From: Bacillus infantis NRRL B-14911
Lineage (GTDB): Bacteria; Bacillota; Bacilli; Bacillales; Cytobacillaceae
DNA length: 64,000 bases
Direction: 5' to 3'
NCBI RefSeq assembly: GCF_000473245.1
Contig: NC_022524.1
Coordinates: 4,503,501-4,567,500, forward strand
In this document: positions 46,475 through 54,405 of the stretch, one piece after another
Numbering within the stretch: position 1 is the first letter of the stretch
Layout: every line of letters begins with the position of its first letter
Notes under the pieces: model-generated
Database searches by the model: none
Told to the model about the DNA's origin: nothing
What the model saw: the letters and a program-made list of their open reading frames with translations, nothing else
Position numbers and translations under genes: made by a program

Positions 46475-47382
46475 AGGCTTCCCCCTTCTCCTGTCAGCTC
46501 CAGGAAGATGTCCTCGAGCGTTTTTCTCTGCTCCTGGACACGGTATACAGAAACATCATGGCGGACCAGTGTTTCCACAGCCGCGGCCACCTGGGTGTCT
46601 GTCCCGTCAAGCAGCAGGTGCTCCCGCTTTTTTTCTGCCTGGATGCCGTTTGACAGCAGCGCTCTCCAGGCTTTCTCTGTTTCATTGACTGTAATCGCAA
46701 TCTGGCTGTTTGCCTTCTGCCTGAGAACATGGATCGAATCCTGGAAAATCATCGACCCTTTGGAGATGATGCCCACCTGTGTTGCCATTTGATCAATCTC
46801 TGATAATAGATGGCTGGAGACGAGGATGGTCATTCCATGCTGTGCCGGCATGCTTTTGATCAGCTCGCGAATTTCAAGAATGCCGGATGGGTCCAGTCCG
46901 TTCGTCGGCTCGTCCAGGATCAGCAGCTCAGGGTTCGCGAGCAGGGCGGCGGCAATTCCAAGCCGCTGCTTCATTCCAAGGGAAAAGCCTTTTACCGGCC
47001 GTTTCGCTTCCTTTGACAGGCGGACAATGGCCAGCACTTCATCGATCCGTGATTTTGGCACCTCGAGAATCCTGCGGAGAGCCTCAAGATTTTCGATGGC
47101 GGTCAGATGTCCGTAATAGGATGGATATTCAACAAGAGAGCCAACCTTGCGAAGGATCTGCAGCTTCTCTTTTTTCAAATCCCTGCCAAAGATATGGATG
47201 GAACCGCCCGTCGGCCTGGCCAGCCCGAGCAGCATCCGGATCGTCGTTGTCTTGCCCGCACCGTTAGGGCCGAGGAATCCGTATATTTCTCCTTTCGCCA
47301 GCCGCAGATCCACATTTTCGACCGCACTCCGTTTTCCGAACTTTTTCGTTAAACCATTCGTTTCCAGGATTAATTCGCTCAT
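46471..47382 (-). CDS. ABC transporter ATPase, BcrA/lantibiotic-immunity class
   Basis: A 303-residue ATPase. Walker A is GPNGAGKTTTIRML (about residue 40), the signature is FSLGMKQRLGIAAALL, Walker B LLILDEPTNGLD and the switch His is in VSSHLLSE. The C-terminal 80 residues form the extension typical of bacitracin/lantibiotic exporters (BcrA, MutF). ATG at 47380-47382 is placed 8 nt after GAGG. First gene of a three-gene exporter operon preceded by a two-component system on the same strand. Confidence 0.92.
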   Translation of the reverse strand: MSELILETNGLTKKFGKRSAVENVDLRLAKGEIYGFLGPNGAGKTTTIRMLLGLARPTGGSIHIFGRDLKKEKLQILRKVGSLVEYPSYYGHLTAIENLEALRRILEVPKSRIDEVLAIVRLSKEAKRPVKGFSLGMKQRLGIAAALLANPELLILDEPTNGLDPSGILEIRELIKSMPAQHGMTILVSSHLLSEIDQMATQVGIISKGSMIFQDSIHVLRQKANSQIAITVNETEKAWRALLSNGIQAEKKREHLLLDGTDTQVAAAVETLVRHDVSVYRVQEQRKTLEDIFLELTGEGGSL

Positions 47383-47547
47383 TTTCTTCACCTCGGAACC
47401 ATCTTATCCCGCGAAGGTTAAGCTGGGGGTGGGGGGAAGTTTAAATTTGGTTTAAAAAAGGATGGATGTAGGCTGCATTTATGAATTTCTTTGAAAAATT
47501 CCATCTATCTTAGTAGCAGCTGGCGCCGATATGCATGATTTCCGGCT

Positions 47548-47661
47548 GATTCCACCTAAATTCAGCGTTTTTCTACATAAAATTTCAATGATTCGCCCTA
47601 AAAATGAAATGATTCGCCCTACTTTTTTGGTTATTCGACCTTTTATACATTTATTTCCAAT
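47548..47661. repeat. Five to six 21-bp units with TCnMCC core, upstream of the exporter operon
   Basis: TCCACC 47551, TCTACA 47572, TCGCCC 47593, TCGCCC 47614, TCGACC 47635 and TCCAAT 47656 are each exactly 21 bp apart; two adjacent units share GATTCGCCCTA. The core resembles the TCTACC array at 35318-35422. It lies in the gap between the kinase and the exporter ATPase. No strong promoter was seen nearby. Confidence 0.75.
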
Positions 47662-47727
47662 CCAGTCTTTTTACTAAAACCGAAGTAAAAAAGAGTCCAG
47701 ATGAAATCATCCGAACCCCACCAATAA

Positions 47728-49107
47728 CTATCCATCCTTATACCCTTTTCCCAAATCCCCCTTCCTCCCAATCACCATCTCCGTCCCGCAGCTGCTGCTG
47801 TTAATCTGAAGATCAAGATCCATCTCCTTCAGCATAAGAGCTGCAATGGAGAGACCGATGCCAGCGCCTTTGCCAGCAGACTCTCCTGTCATTCCCGGCC
47901 CTTTATCTTTTACGGCCAGAATTTCCTTTTCTGCATCAAGCAGGACGCCGACATATCTGCCCTGGGCGGCGTGCCGGAGGATATTCTGAAACAGATTATC
48001 GAGGATGCGGTTCATCCATTGCCCGTCTATATCCCAGTAGATGCTCTTGTCCGGCAGCTCAATATCAAGCTCGAAGCCTTCATTTTCAAAAACAGGATAC
48101 CAGGCGGCTGCCGAGGTTTTTACGAGCCGGACGATATCCGTTTTTTCCGGATTGTATGGATACTTGCCTGAGGTTAATAGTGTATAGGAAAGCAGGTTTT
48201 CGATCAGCTGGCCAAGATAGTTGACTTTATTGTCAATGAGTTCGAGAGATTCCCGGCCTTTTTCGGAAGTGATTTCTTTTTTCAAAGAATAGGCATGGCC
48301 CCTGATTGTTGTCAGCGGGGTTCTGAGGTCATGGGAGAGATTGGCGATCAGCTGGCGCCTCAGCTCTTCTTCTTCCCGCTCCCGCTGCCTGCCTGTTTCA
48401 AGCTGGTCGATCATCCGGTTAAAAGCCCCTTCCAGCTGGCCGATTTCATCCTTCTTATCAATGGCGATCGGCAGGGGGATCCCGCCTTCAGCAGGCTTGT
48501 CCATTGCCTCCTGGAGACGGAGCAGTCTCTGGCGGATTCTGTAAAAGAAAATCCAGGACACAAAAAGGAACAATCCCAGCACCCCAAAGGTGGCAATCAG
48601 ATAATAATAGTCATAGCTTCTGCTTACTTGCTCCCATTCTGTGTCCATTTCTCCCCGGGGCACCTGGATGACCATGAACCCTTCGGATTTCCCGGACCCG
48701 ATGAATGAAACGACAGTATAGGGATCAGCTTCAAGGCCCCTGTTCGTCTTCATGAAATCTATGGTGTACAGCGGGTCCCACTGGGCAGGGATCTTTATTT
48801 GCTCTGGAAGCTTCAGCTTTGTGCTCCCCTGTCCGTCGACCCAAAAGATGCTTGCCTTATTGTACTTCTGCTTAAGCTCCCGGAGCCTCTCATTGATTTC
48901 CTCATCCGTCCTGCCGCCGAGCTTCTTTCCTTCTTCCTTCCACATTGATTCCATGCCTTTGCTGTCTTCATAGACATTCGGGTCATGCTCCTGCATGGAA
49001 AATGGGATATGGAATAAAACTGAAACGAGCGGAAAGGTGATTGGCATGAGCACCAGCGCCAGCAGGATGATGAGCAGGTATCTGCCCTGCAGTGATTTTG
49101 GCTTCAT
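47728..49107 (-). CDS. Sensor histidine kinase of the exporter module
   Basis: A 459-residue membrane kinase. It has two membrane helices (about residues 10-33 and 166-188), an extracytoplasmic sensor domain of about 130 residues between them, a HAMP linker, the HisKA box ANLSHDLRTPLTTIRGHAYS with the phosphorylated His near residue 257, and a HATPase domain ending in VKDKGPGM and GKGAGIGLSIA. It overlaps the response regulator gene by 4 nt and lies upstream of the ABC operon, so it most likely senses cell-envelope stress or a peptide antibiotic. Confidence 0.92.
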   Translation of the reverse strand: MKPKSLQGRYLLIILLALVLMPITFPLVSVLFHIPFSMQEHDPNVYEDSKGMESMWKEEGKKLGGRTDEEINERLRELKQKYNKASIFWVDGQGSTKLKLPEQIKIPAQWDPLYTIDFMKTNRGLEADPYTVVSFIGSGKSEGFMVIQVPRGEMDTEWEQVSRSYDYYYLIATFGVLGLFLFVSWIFFYRIRQRLLRLQEAMDKPAEGGIPLPIAIDKKDEIGQLEGAFNRMIDQLETGRQREREEEELRRQLIANLSHDLRTPLTTIRGHAYSLKKEITSEKGRESLELIDNKVNYLGQLIENLLSYTLLTSGKYPYNPEKTDIVRLVKTSAAAWYPVFENEGFELDIELPDKSIYWDIDGQWMNRILDNLFQNILRHAAQGRYVGVLLDAEKEILAVKDKGPGMTGESAGKGAGIGLSIAALMLKEMDLDLQINSSSCGTEMVIGRKGDLGKGYKDG

Positions 49108-49784
49108 TGCTTCACCCTGTAGCCGATGCCCCGGATGGTTTCCAGGATGGCAGGCGAGCCTGGGTTTTCTTCAATTTTTTCGCGCAGGTAGCGGATGTGG
49201 ACCATCAAGGTTTTATCTCCGTCCATATAGGGCTCCCCCCAGACTGCCTCAAAAATCTGCTCTTTTGTGAGAATCTGGTTCGGATGGCGGAGCATGTACA
49301 TGAAAATCTGATGCTGCTTGCCTGTCAGGATGATCTCTTCGCCGCTCCTTGTATCGGTGATGCGATTCTCCCCAAGGCTGACTTCGAGATGGCGAAGCAG
49401 GAGCCGGCTCTGTTCCGGCTTTCCATACCTCCGGAGCAGCACATCGACCCTTGCCGCCAGCTCTTCCGGATGAAATGGCTTTGTCAGGTAATCATCGGCA
49501 AACTGCAGGCCCTGCAGCTTATCATCGACAGCCGTCCGGGCCGAAAGCATCAGGATAGGAATCCCCGGAGCATCCTTCTTCAGGCGCTGGCCGACCGTAA
49601 AACCGTCCAGACCTGGCAGCATTACATCAAGGATGACCAGGTCCGCTCTGGCAGCTGCCTGGGCTGCTCCCTCCCCTGACTGCAGCCAGTCGACCGAGTA
49701 GCCTTTTTCAAGGAGATAATCTTTCGTCCATTTGCCGATTTCTTTATCATCTTCGATATATAGGATGTTCTTCATCTTCATCAC
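49104..49784 (-). CDS. OmpR-family response regulator of the exporter module
   Basis: A 226-residue regulator. Receiver: acidic pair in YIEDDKEIG, phosphorylated Asp in LVILDVMLPGLDG, Thr/Ser in LMLSART, Lys in YLTKPF. Output: winged helix with ILTGKQHQIFMYMLRHPNQILTKEQIFEAVWG and VHIRYLREKIEENPG. One oddity: the usual GLxxGADDYL loop reads GLQFADDYL, one residue shorter than the family norm. Paired with the downstream kinase. Confidence 0.93.
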   Translation of the reverse strand: MMKMKNILYIEDDKEIGKWTKDYLLEKGYSVDWLQSGEGAAQAAARADLVILDVMLPGLDGFTVGQRLKKDAPGIPILMLSARTAVDDKLQGLQFADDYLTKPFHPEELAARVDVLLRRYGKPEQSRLLLRHLEVSLGENRITDTRSGEEIILTGKQHQIFMYMLRHPNQILTKEQIFEAVWGEPYMDGDKTLMVHIRYLREKIEENPGSPAILETIRGIGYRVKQ

Positions 49785-49861
49785 CGCTCAATCTTCTATT
49801 TCTGTTTTTATCATAGGTAAATTTTGGCGAAAAGAAAAGGGGTCCCTGCAATTCGTTCCAA

Positions 49862-49889
49862 TTGTACTGAGATATAATATTGTTATAAT
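49862..49889 (+). promoter_or_regulatory. Sigma-A-like promoter of pdxK
   Basis: TTGTAC, a 16-bp spacer and TATAAT, about 33 bp before the pdxK start. Confidence 0.6.
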
Positions 49890-49921
49890 CATAATTAGAA
49901 CAATAATGGGAGGCGCATGAC

Positions 49922-50758
49922 ATGACTATGAAGAAAGTACTTACGATTGCTGGATCGGATACGAGCGGAGGAGCGGGCATCCAGGCGGACCTGAAAACAT
50001 TCCAGGAACTCGGTGTGTACGGGATGACTGCACTGACAACGATTGTAACGATGGATCCGAAAGACCAATGGCATCATCATGTACATCCGCTGCCAATCGA
50101 AACGCTGAAGGCGCAGCTTGAAACCATCCTGTCTGTCGGCATCGATGCCATGAAGACCGGCATGCTCGGAACGGTGGAAATCATTGAGCTGGCGGCAATG
50201 GTGATGGATGAAAATAAATTGAACAACACGGTCATTGACCCTGTAATGGTCTGCAAGGGCGAAGATGAAGTATTGAACCCGGAGACCACTGACGCGATGA
50301 GGGAGCTTCTTCTTCCGCGGGCAACAGTGGTAACGCCGAACCTGTTTGAAGCATGGCAGCTGGCACAGACCGGGCCGATCCGCACCATCGATGATATGAA
50401 GGAAGCGGCTGCGAAAATTCATGACATGGGTGCGAAGTATGTATTGATCAAAGGCGGCAGCAAGCTGAAGCATGAAAAAGCGGCTGACCTCCTATATGAC
50501 GGAAAAGATTTCCTTTTGTTTGAAAACGAGCTGATTGATACTGTTTATACGCATGGGGCAGGCTGCACCTATTCTTCTGCAGTAACTGCAGGGCTTGCGA
50601 AGGGCCATAGCGTGACAGAAGCTGTCGAGACCGCGAAATCCTTCATTACGGAAGCAATCCGCCATGGGTTCCGCCTGAACGAGTATGTGGGTCCTACGAT
50701 GCATGGTGCATATCGCAGCAATGGCTCAATCGAAAAAGCCGAGGGCCGGAAAATCTGA
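49922..50758 (+). CDS. pdxK: Pyridoxine/hydroxymethylpyrimidine kinase
   Basis: A 278-residue ribokinase-fold enzyme close to B. subtilis PdxK (YwdB), which phosphorylates pyridoxal/pyridoxine and hydroxymethylpyrimidine. It begins KKVLTIAGSDTSGGAGIQADLKTFQELGVYGM; the anion hole and catalytic base are in DTVYTHGAGCTYSSAVTAGLA, and PVMVCKG and VVTPNLFEA are typical. The Cys in GAGCT is a mark of the PdxK-like ThiD group. GGGAGG lies 8 nt before the ATG. Confidence 0.92.
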   Translation: MTMKKVLTIAGSDTSGGAGIQADLKTFQELGVYGMTALTTIVTMDPKDQWHHHVHPLPIETLKAQLETILSVGIDAMKTGMLGTVEIIELAAMVMDENKLNNTVIDPVMVCKGEDEVLNPETTDAMRELLLPRATVVTPNLFEAWQLAQTGPIRTIDDMKEAAAKIHDMGAKYVLIKGGSKLKHEKAADLLYDGKDFLLFENELIDTVYTHGAGCTYSSAVTAGLAKGHSVTEAVETAKSFITEAIRHGFRLNEYVGPTMHGAYRSNGSIEKAEGRKI

Positions 50759-50785
50759 TAGCGGAGGAAACACTGCCGCTGCTTA

Positions 50786-50829
50786 AAAGGAATGTGGAAG
50801 CGCCGATTTCGCTTTTCCATTCCTTTTTT
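50786..50829 (+). terminator. Terminator after pdxK
   Basis: AAAGGAATGTGGAAGCG pairs with CGCTTTTCCATTCCTTT through a long imperfect stem, followed by TTTTTTAG. Confidence 0.85.
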
Positions 50830-50886
50830 AGTAAAATAATCTCATTCAAGGAACAGCAGCATTGTGCTGAAAGGAGGCATATATTT

Positions 50887-51234
50887 ATGAAGCCTGTCGT
50901 AAAAGAAGATGTGCAAAAAGAGATTAGCCGGCTTGCCGGAAAGAACGTTTTTGTTCACCTCGAAACCACAAATGGGGCATACGCATCCCATTTTGATGAG
51001 TCTTTTTTCTCTGCCGGAGCCTATATCCGAAACGCATCCCTCAAATATGAGCTCGGAAAGATTACCGGAGACGGCCCGTTCAGAGTCGGTTTGAAAATGG
51101 AATTCGGCTGGGTGTATGCGGAGGGCATCACCCACTTTGAAGTGGATGAAATCGGCCGCCTGCTGATGGCTGGCCATGATAACAGCGGAAAGCTTGCTGT
51201 AGCGCTGCAGATCAGCGAGACTCCGTTTGAATAA
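50887..51234 (+). CDS. yojF: YojF family protein (DUF1806)
   Basis: A 115-residue protein almost always encoded directly before bshB2. It begins MKPVVKEDVQKEISRLAGKNV-like and shows GAYIRNASLKYELGKITGDGPFRVGLKMEFGWVYAEGITHFE, which suggests a compact beta fold. Function unknown; a role with bacillithiol or with the BshB2 deacetylase is inferred from the conserved pairing. AAAGGAGG precedes the ATG at 50887. In B. subtilis the pair lies elsewhere, so its place next to pdxK is a rearrangement. Confidence 0.9.
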   Translation: MKPVVKEDVQKEISRLAGKNVFVHLETTNGAYASHFDESFFSAGAYIRNASLKYELGKITGDGPFRVGLKMEFGWVYAEGITHFEVDEIGRLLMAGHDNSGKLAVALQISETPFE

Positions 51235-51255
51235 AAGTGAAAGGAGAAATAGCTA

Positions 51256-51924
51256 ATGGATAAGGAAAGACATGTACTCGTCATTTTCCCGCACCCGGAT
51301 GATGAAGCGTTTGGCGTGTCAGGCACGATTGCTTCCCATGTTAACAGCGGGACCCCTGTTACATATGCATGCCTGACGCTTGGCCAGATGGGGCGCAATC
51401 TGGGTAACCCTCCTTTTGCAACGAGGGAGAGTCTGCCGCTGATTCGCCGCAAAGAATTGAAGGAGGCTGCCCGCGTCCTGGGGATCCAGGATTTGCGGAT
51501 GCTCGGCTATCGTGACAAAACCATTGAATTTGAGGATGAAAAATTGCTCACCGACCACCTTTTTTCCATTGTGGAAGAAGTGAATCCGTCACTGGTCATT
51601 TCCTTTTATCCGGGATATTCGGTTCACCCGGACCATGATGCAACAGGGGCAGCTGTTGTAAGGGCACTTGAGCGCCTGCCTGAGCAGGACCGGCCGAAGC
51701 TGCATTGTGTCGCATTTTCCAATAACTGCGTCGATGAACTTGGCGAAGCGGATATTCTCAATGATGTCAGCGCCGTTGTCGACCAGAAGCTTGCTGCCAT
51801 TAAAGCGCATCTTTCCCAGACACAGCTGATGGCTGCCCAAACGGAGGAAAAGCTGAAAAATAAGGACCCGCAGGCTACAGCCTGGATCCAGAATGAACGG
51901 TTCTGGACTTATAAGTTCCAATAA
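51256..51924 (+). CDS. bshB2: Bacillithiol biosynthesis deacetylase BshB2
   Basis: A 222-residue LmbE-type zinc deacetylase that removes acetate from N-acetylglucosaminyl-malate to give GlcN-Mal, the second step of bacillithiol synthesis. Zinc and catalytic residues are in FPHPDDEAFGVSGT and SVHPDHDATGAAV. Length is standard. GAAAGGAG precedes the ATG. It follows yojF after 21 bp. Confidence 0.95.
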   Translation: MDKERHVLVIFPHPDDEAFGVSGTIASHVNSGTPVTYACLTLGQMGRNLGNPPFATRESLPLIRRKELKEAARVLGIQDLRMLGYRDKTIEFEDEKLLTDHLFSIVEEVNPSLVISFYPGYSVHPDHDATGAAVVRALERLPEQDRPKLHCVAFSNNCVDELGEADILNDVSAVVDQKLAAIKAHLSQTQLMAAQTEEKLKNKDPQATAWIQNERFWTYKFQ

Positions 51925-51953
51925 AAAAAGAGCCCCCGGGCTCTTTTTTTTTA
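51923..51953. terminator. Bidirectional terminator after bshB2
   Basis: GAGCCC-CC-GGGCTC with AAAAAAA before and TTTTTTTTT after, between convergent genes. Confidence 0.95.
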
Positions 51954-52394
51954 CTCTTCATCCCCCTGCAGCATCTGCTTCAGATAGGACAGCTGCCTGC
52001 CATCTTCTTTTTTTATAATCTTTACGAGCATTGGCTTTGTCAGGGACATGATGAAGCCGGATGTGTGGATATTGGCTTCGAGCTCCACCTGCGTGCCTTC
52101 ATCAATTTCCGTGAATGTATAATCATACGTGACAACCAGCCCATTGGAATTGCTTTTTGCTGTATAGGACCTGTCCTGTTCAAATTGTGTATATTCAATT
52201 TCAGCCTTGACCTTCTTGCCCCTGATCATCCTTGTTTCAATGAATTTCGTGGATGGCCCGATCGGACCGTCCGTTGCCTTTTCCATCTTGACGACATTCG
52301 GCATAATTTCAGGCGCGTTGTCCGGGTTGGTGGCGTACTGGAAAACTTCTGCTACTGGTCTTCTTATAATGACAGTTGATTTAAAATCAGCCAT
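51951..52394 (-). CDS. SRPBCC family protein
   Basis: A 147-residue START/polyketide-cyclase-like (SRPBCC) protein. It begins MADFKSTVIIRRPVAEVFQYATNPDNAPEI-like, the typical first strand and helix, and continues with FIETRMIRGKKVKAEIEYTQFE and VVTYDYTFTEIDEGTQVELEAN. Such proteins form a deep hydrophobic pocket; the ligand is not known. GGGGTG precedes the ATG at 52394. It is divergent from the TetR-controlled exporter operon, so the operators at 52482-52548 might also affect it. Confidence 0.85.
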   Translation of the reverse strand: MADFKSTVIIRRPVAEVFQYATNPDNAPEIMPNVVKMEKATDGPIGPSTKFIETRMIRGKKVKAEIEYTQFEQDRSYTAKSNSNGLVVTYDYTFTEIDEGTQVELEANIHTSGFIMSLTKPMLVKIIKKEDGRQLSYLKQMLQGDEE

Positions 52395-52481
52395 ATTCTG
52401 CACCCCGTTTAAAAGATTTGCTGGTACAGAGAACATTATACCTTTTTCAGGGTTGGGAGTCAGGTTTTAATTTATATGTCT

Positions 52482-52500
52482 AGTGAGTGATTACTCACTT
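52482..52500. promoter_or_regulatory. TetR operator 1
   Basis: AGTGAGTGATTACTCACTT, a dyad AGTGAGT-N4-ACTCACT that overlaps the -35 hexamer of the exporter promoter. Confidence 0.85.
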
Positions 52501-52527
52501 TACAAAGACGCTTCACTCACTTACTAT
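52499..52527 (+). promoter_or_regulatory. Exporter operon promoter
   Basis: TTTACA, a 17-bp spacer and TACTAT, about 43 bp before the ATPase start. Flanked by two operators, one on the -35 and one at the expected transcription start. Confidence 0.8.
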
Positions 52528-52529
52528 AG

Positions 52530-52548
52530 AAGTGAGTAATCACTCACT
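52530..52548. promoter_or_regulatory. TetR operator 2
   Basis: AAGTGAGTAATCACTCACT, the exact reverse complement of operator 1 over 19 bp, placed just downstream of the -10 element. Confidence 0.85.
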
Positions 52549-52569
52549 AAATAAAAGAGGTGATTTTTC

Positions 52570-53301
52570 ATGAGTATTCAAGCTCCACTCGTTTCTGTTA
52601 ATAATGTCAGCAGGAAATTCGGAAGCCAGTATGTTCTTACAGGTCTCAGCCTGACAATACGCCAGGGAGAAATCTATGGGCTCCTCGGTCCATCCGGTGC
52701 AGGCAAAACCACCCTGATTAAGCAAATTGCCGGACTGGATATTCCCCATGCCGGGGACATCACGATATTCGGCGAAAAGGTTCCATCTTTAAGCCTTTTG
52801 GAGAGGATTGGCTATATGGCACAATCAGATGCTCTATATGGAGAACTTACCGCCGCAGAAAACTTAAGATTCTTTGCTTCCTTATACGGCCTTAAGGGGA
52901 CCCGCAAAAAAGAGCGGATGCTGGAATCCATGCAGGTTGTCGGGTTATCTGAGCACATGGATAAGCTTGTCTCCAACTATTCCGGCGGGATGAAAAGGCG
53001 TCTGTCGCTTGCCATTTCCCTTCTTCACGAACCCGAGCTCCTCATTCTGGATGAGCCGACAGTCGGGATCGATCCCGTACTGCGCCAAAGCATCTGGTCA
53101 GCCTTTCAGGAATTGAAGCATAAAGGCAAGACACTGATCATCACCACCCATGTAATGGATGAAGCCGAAAAGTGCGACAGGCTCGGACTGCTTCGGGATG
53201 GCAGGCTGATTGCTTCCGGCAGCCCGGCAGAATTAAAAGCAGAGAAAAATGCGATCACGATTGAAGAAGCCTTTCTGGCCTATGGAGGTGAACAGCGATG
53301 A
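52570..53301 (+). CDS. ABC exporter ATPase of the TetR-controlled operon
   Basis: A 243-residue ATPase. Walker A is LLGPSGAGKTTLIKQIAG (about residue 40), the signature NYSGGMKRRLSLAISLL, Walker B ELLILDEPTVGIDP and the switch His in IITTHVMDEAEK. It is of the drug-exporter (DrrA/YhcH-like) class. AGAGGTGATTTTTC precedes the ATG, and it overlaps the permease gene by 4 nt. Predicted to be repressed by the TetR protein at the end of the operon. Confidence 0.93.
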   Translation: MSIQAPLVSVNNVSRKFGSQYVLTGLSLTIRQGEIYGLLGPSGAGKTTLIKQIAGLDIPHAGDITIFGEKVPSLSLLERIGYMAQSDALYGELTAAENLRFFASLYGLKGTRKKERMLESMQVVGLSEHMDKLVSNYSGGMKRRLSLAISLLHEPELLILDEPTVGIDPVLRQSIWSAFQELKHKGKTLIITTHVMDEAEKCDRLGLLRDGRLIASGSPAELKAEKNAITIEEAFLAYGGEQR

Positions 53302-54326
53302 GGCTGACTGCTTTGGTTATCAGGATTTTAAGGCAGTTTATTAGAGATAAACGTACAATGGCCCTGATGATCCTCGCCCCGATTCTCATCCTGACGATGC
53401 TTCATCTCGTCTTTAACGGAGAAGATTATAATCCTAAAATTGGCCTGGCCGGAATTCCTTCCGAATGGTCTGAAAGGCTTGAGTTTCAGGACGCTGCTGT
53501 AACAGAATACGATTCGGCCGATCACGCTGAGGATGACCTGAAGGAGGGGAAACTGGATGCCTATCTGTCCATGAACAATGGGACACCGGCAGTCAGACTG
53601 GAAGGAAGCGATCCCAGCATAAGTAGGGAAGCGGCACAGGAAGTCCAGGAAGCTTTCAAGCAGCTTCAGCCTGGCGGCCAGGAGTCCGGCTTGAAAATCA
53701 GCCAGCTGCACGGCTCACCCGATATGGGACAATTCGATTACTTCGGGCCGGTTCTGGTCGGCTTCTTTACCTTCTTCTTTGTTTTCCTGATTGCAGGTGT
53801 ATCCTTTTTGCGGGAAAGGACTACCGGAACGCTTGAGCGGCTCTTGGCCAGTCCTTTGAGGCGCTGGGAGATCGTAGGCGGATATATTGCAGGCTTCGGC
53901 ATTTTTACCATGCTCCAGGCAAGCATCATTGCCTCTTTTGCCGTTTATGTACTGGATATGAGAATGGAAGGTTCTTTCCTTTATGTGCTGCTCACTGTCC
54001 TGCTGCTCTCCTTGACAGCTCTTACACTCGGAATCTTTTTATCTGCTTTTGCCAATAACGAGCTTCAGATGATCCAGTTCATCCCGCTTGCGGTCGTGCC
54101 GCAGATCTTCTTTTCCGGTCTGTTCAATCTTGAGACGATCTCCGGCTGGCTCAGCTGGATCGGTCCGCTGACGCCGCTCTATTATGGTGCGAATGCTTTA
54201 AGGGATGTGATGGTCCGCGGATATGGCTTTGGGGAGATTTGTCCGGATCTTATTGTCCTGGCTGGATTCTCTCTCGCCTTTGCCCTGCTCAATGTCCTTG
54301 CCCTGAAAAGATACCGGAAGATCTAG
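53298..54326 (+). CDS. ABC-2 type exporter permease
   Basis: A 342-residue permease of the ABC2_membrane_3 (YhgE/Pip-like, DrrB) class. One N-terminal helix (about residues 20-38) is followed by an extracytoplasmic domain of about 120 residues (with FNGEDYNPKIGLAGIPSEW), then five helices in the C-terminal half; the conserved SFLRERTTGTLERLLASPLRRWEIVGGY lies between the second and third. Substrate is probably a hydrophobic or toxic small molecule (inference). Confidence 0.92.
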   Translation: MRLTALVIRILRQFIRDKRTMALMILAPILILTMLHLVFNGEDYNPKIGLAGIPSEWSERLEFQDAAVTEYDSADHAEDDLKEGKLDAYLSMNNGTPAVRLEGSDPSISREAAQEVQEAFKQLQPGGQESGLKISQLHGSPDMGQFDYFGPVLVGFFTFFFVFLIAGVSFLRERTTGTLERLLASPLRRWEIVGGYIAGFGIFTMLQASIIASFAVYVLDMRMEGSFLYVLLTVLLLSLTALTLGIFLSAFANNELQMIQFIPLAVVPQIFFSGLFNLETISGWLSWIGPLTPLYYGANALRDVMVRGYGFGEICPDLIVLAGFSLAFALLNVLALKRYRKI

Positions 54327-54330
54327 CTGT

Positions 54331-54359
54331 TTTTCATTTCCTCCGTATATGATTATAAT
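54331..54359 (+). promoter_or_regulatory. Possible separate promoter of the tetR gene
   Basis: TTTTCA, 17 bp, TATAAT, about 46 bp before the start codon. The -35 is weak. No copy of the AGTGAGT operator is seen here, so if used this promoter would not be autoregulated by that site. Confidence 0.45.
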
Positions 54360-54405
54360 GACTTTATCAGACACGGTGAAAACCTATCATATAAGGAGCA
54401 GATAA

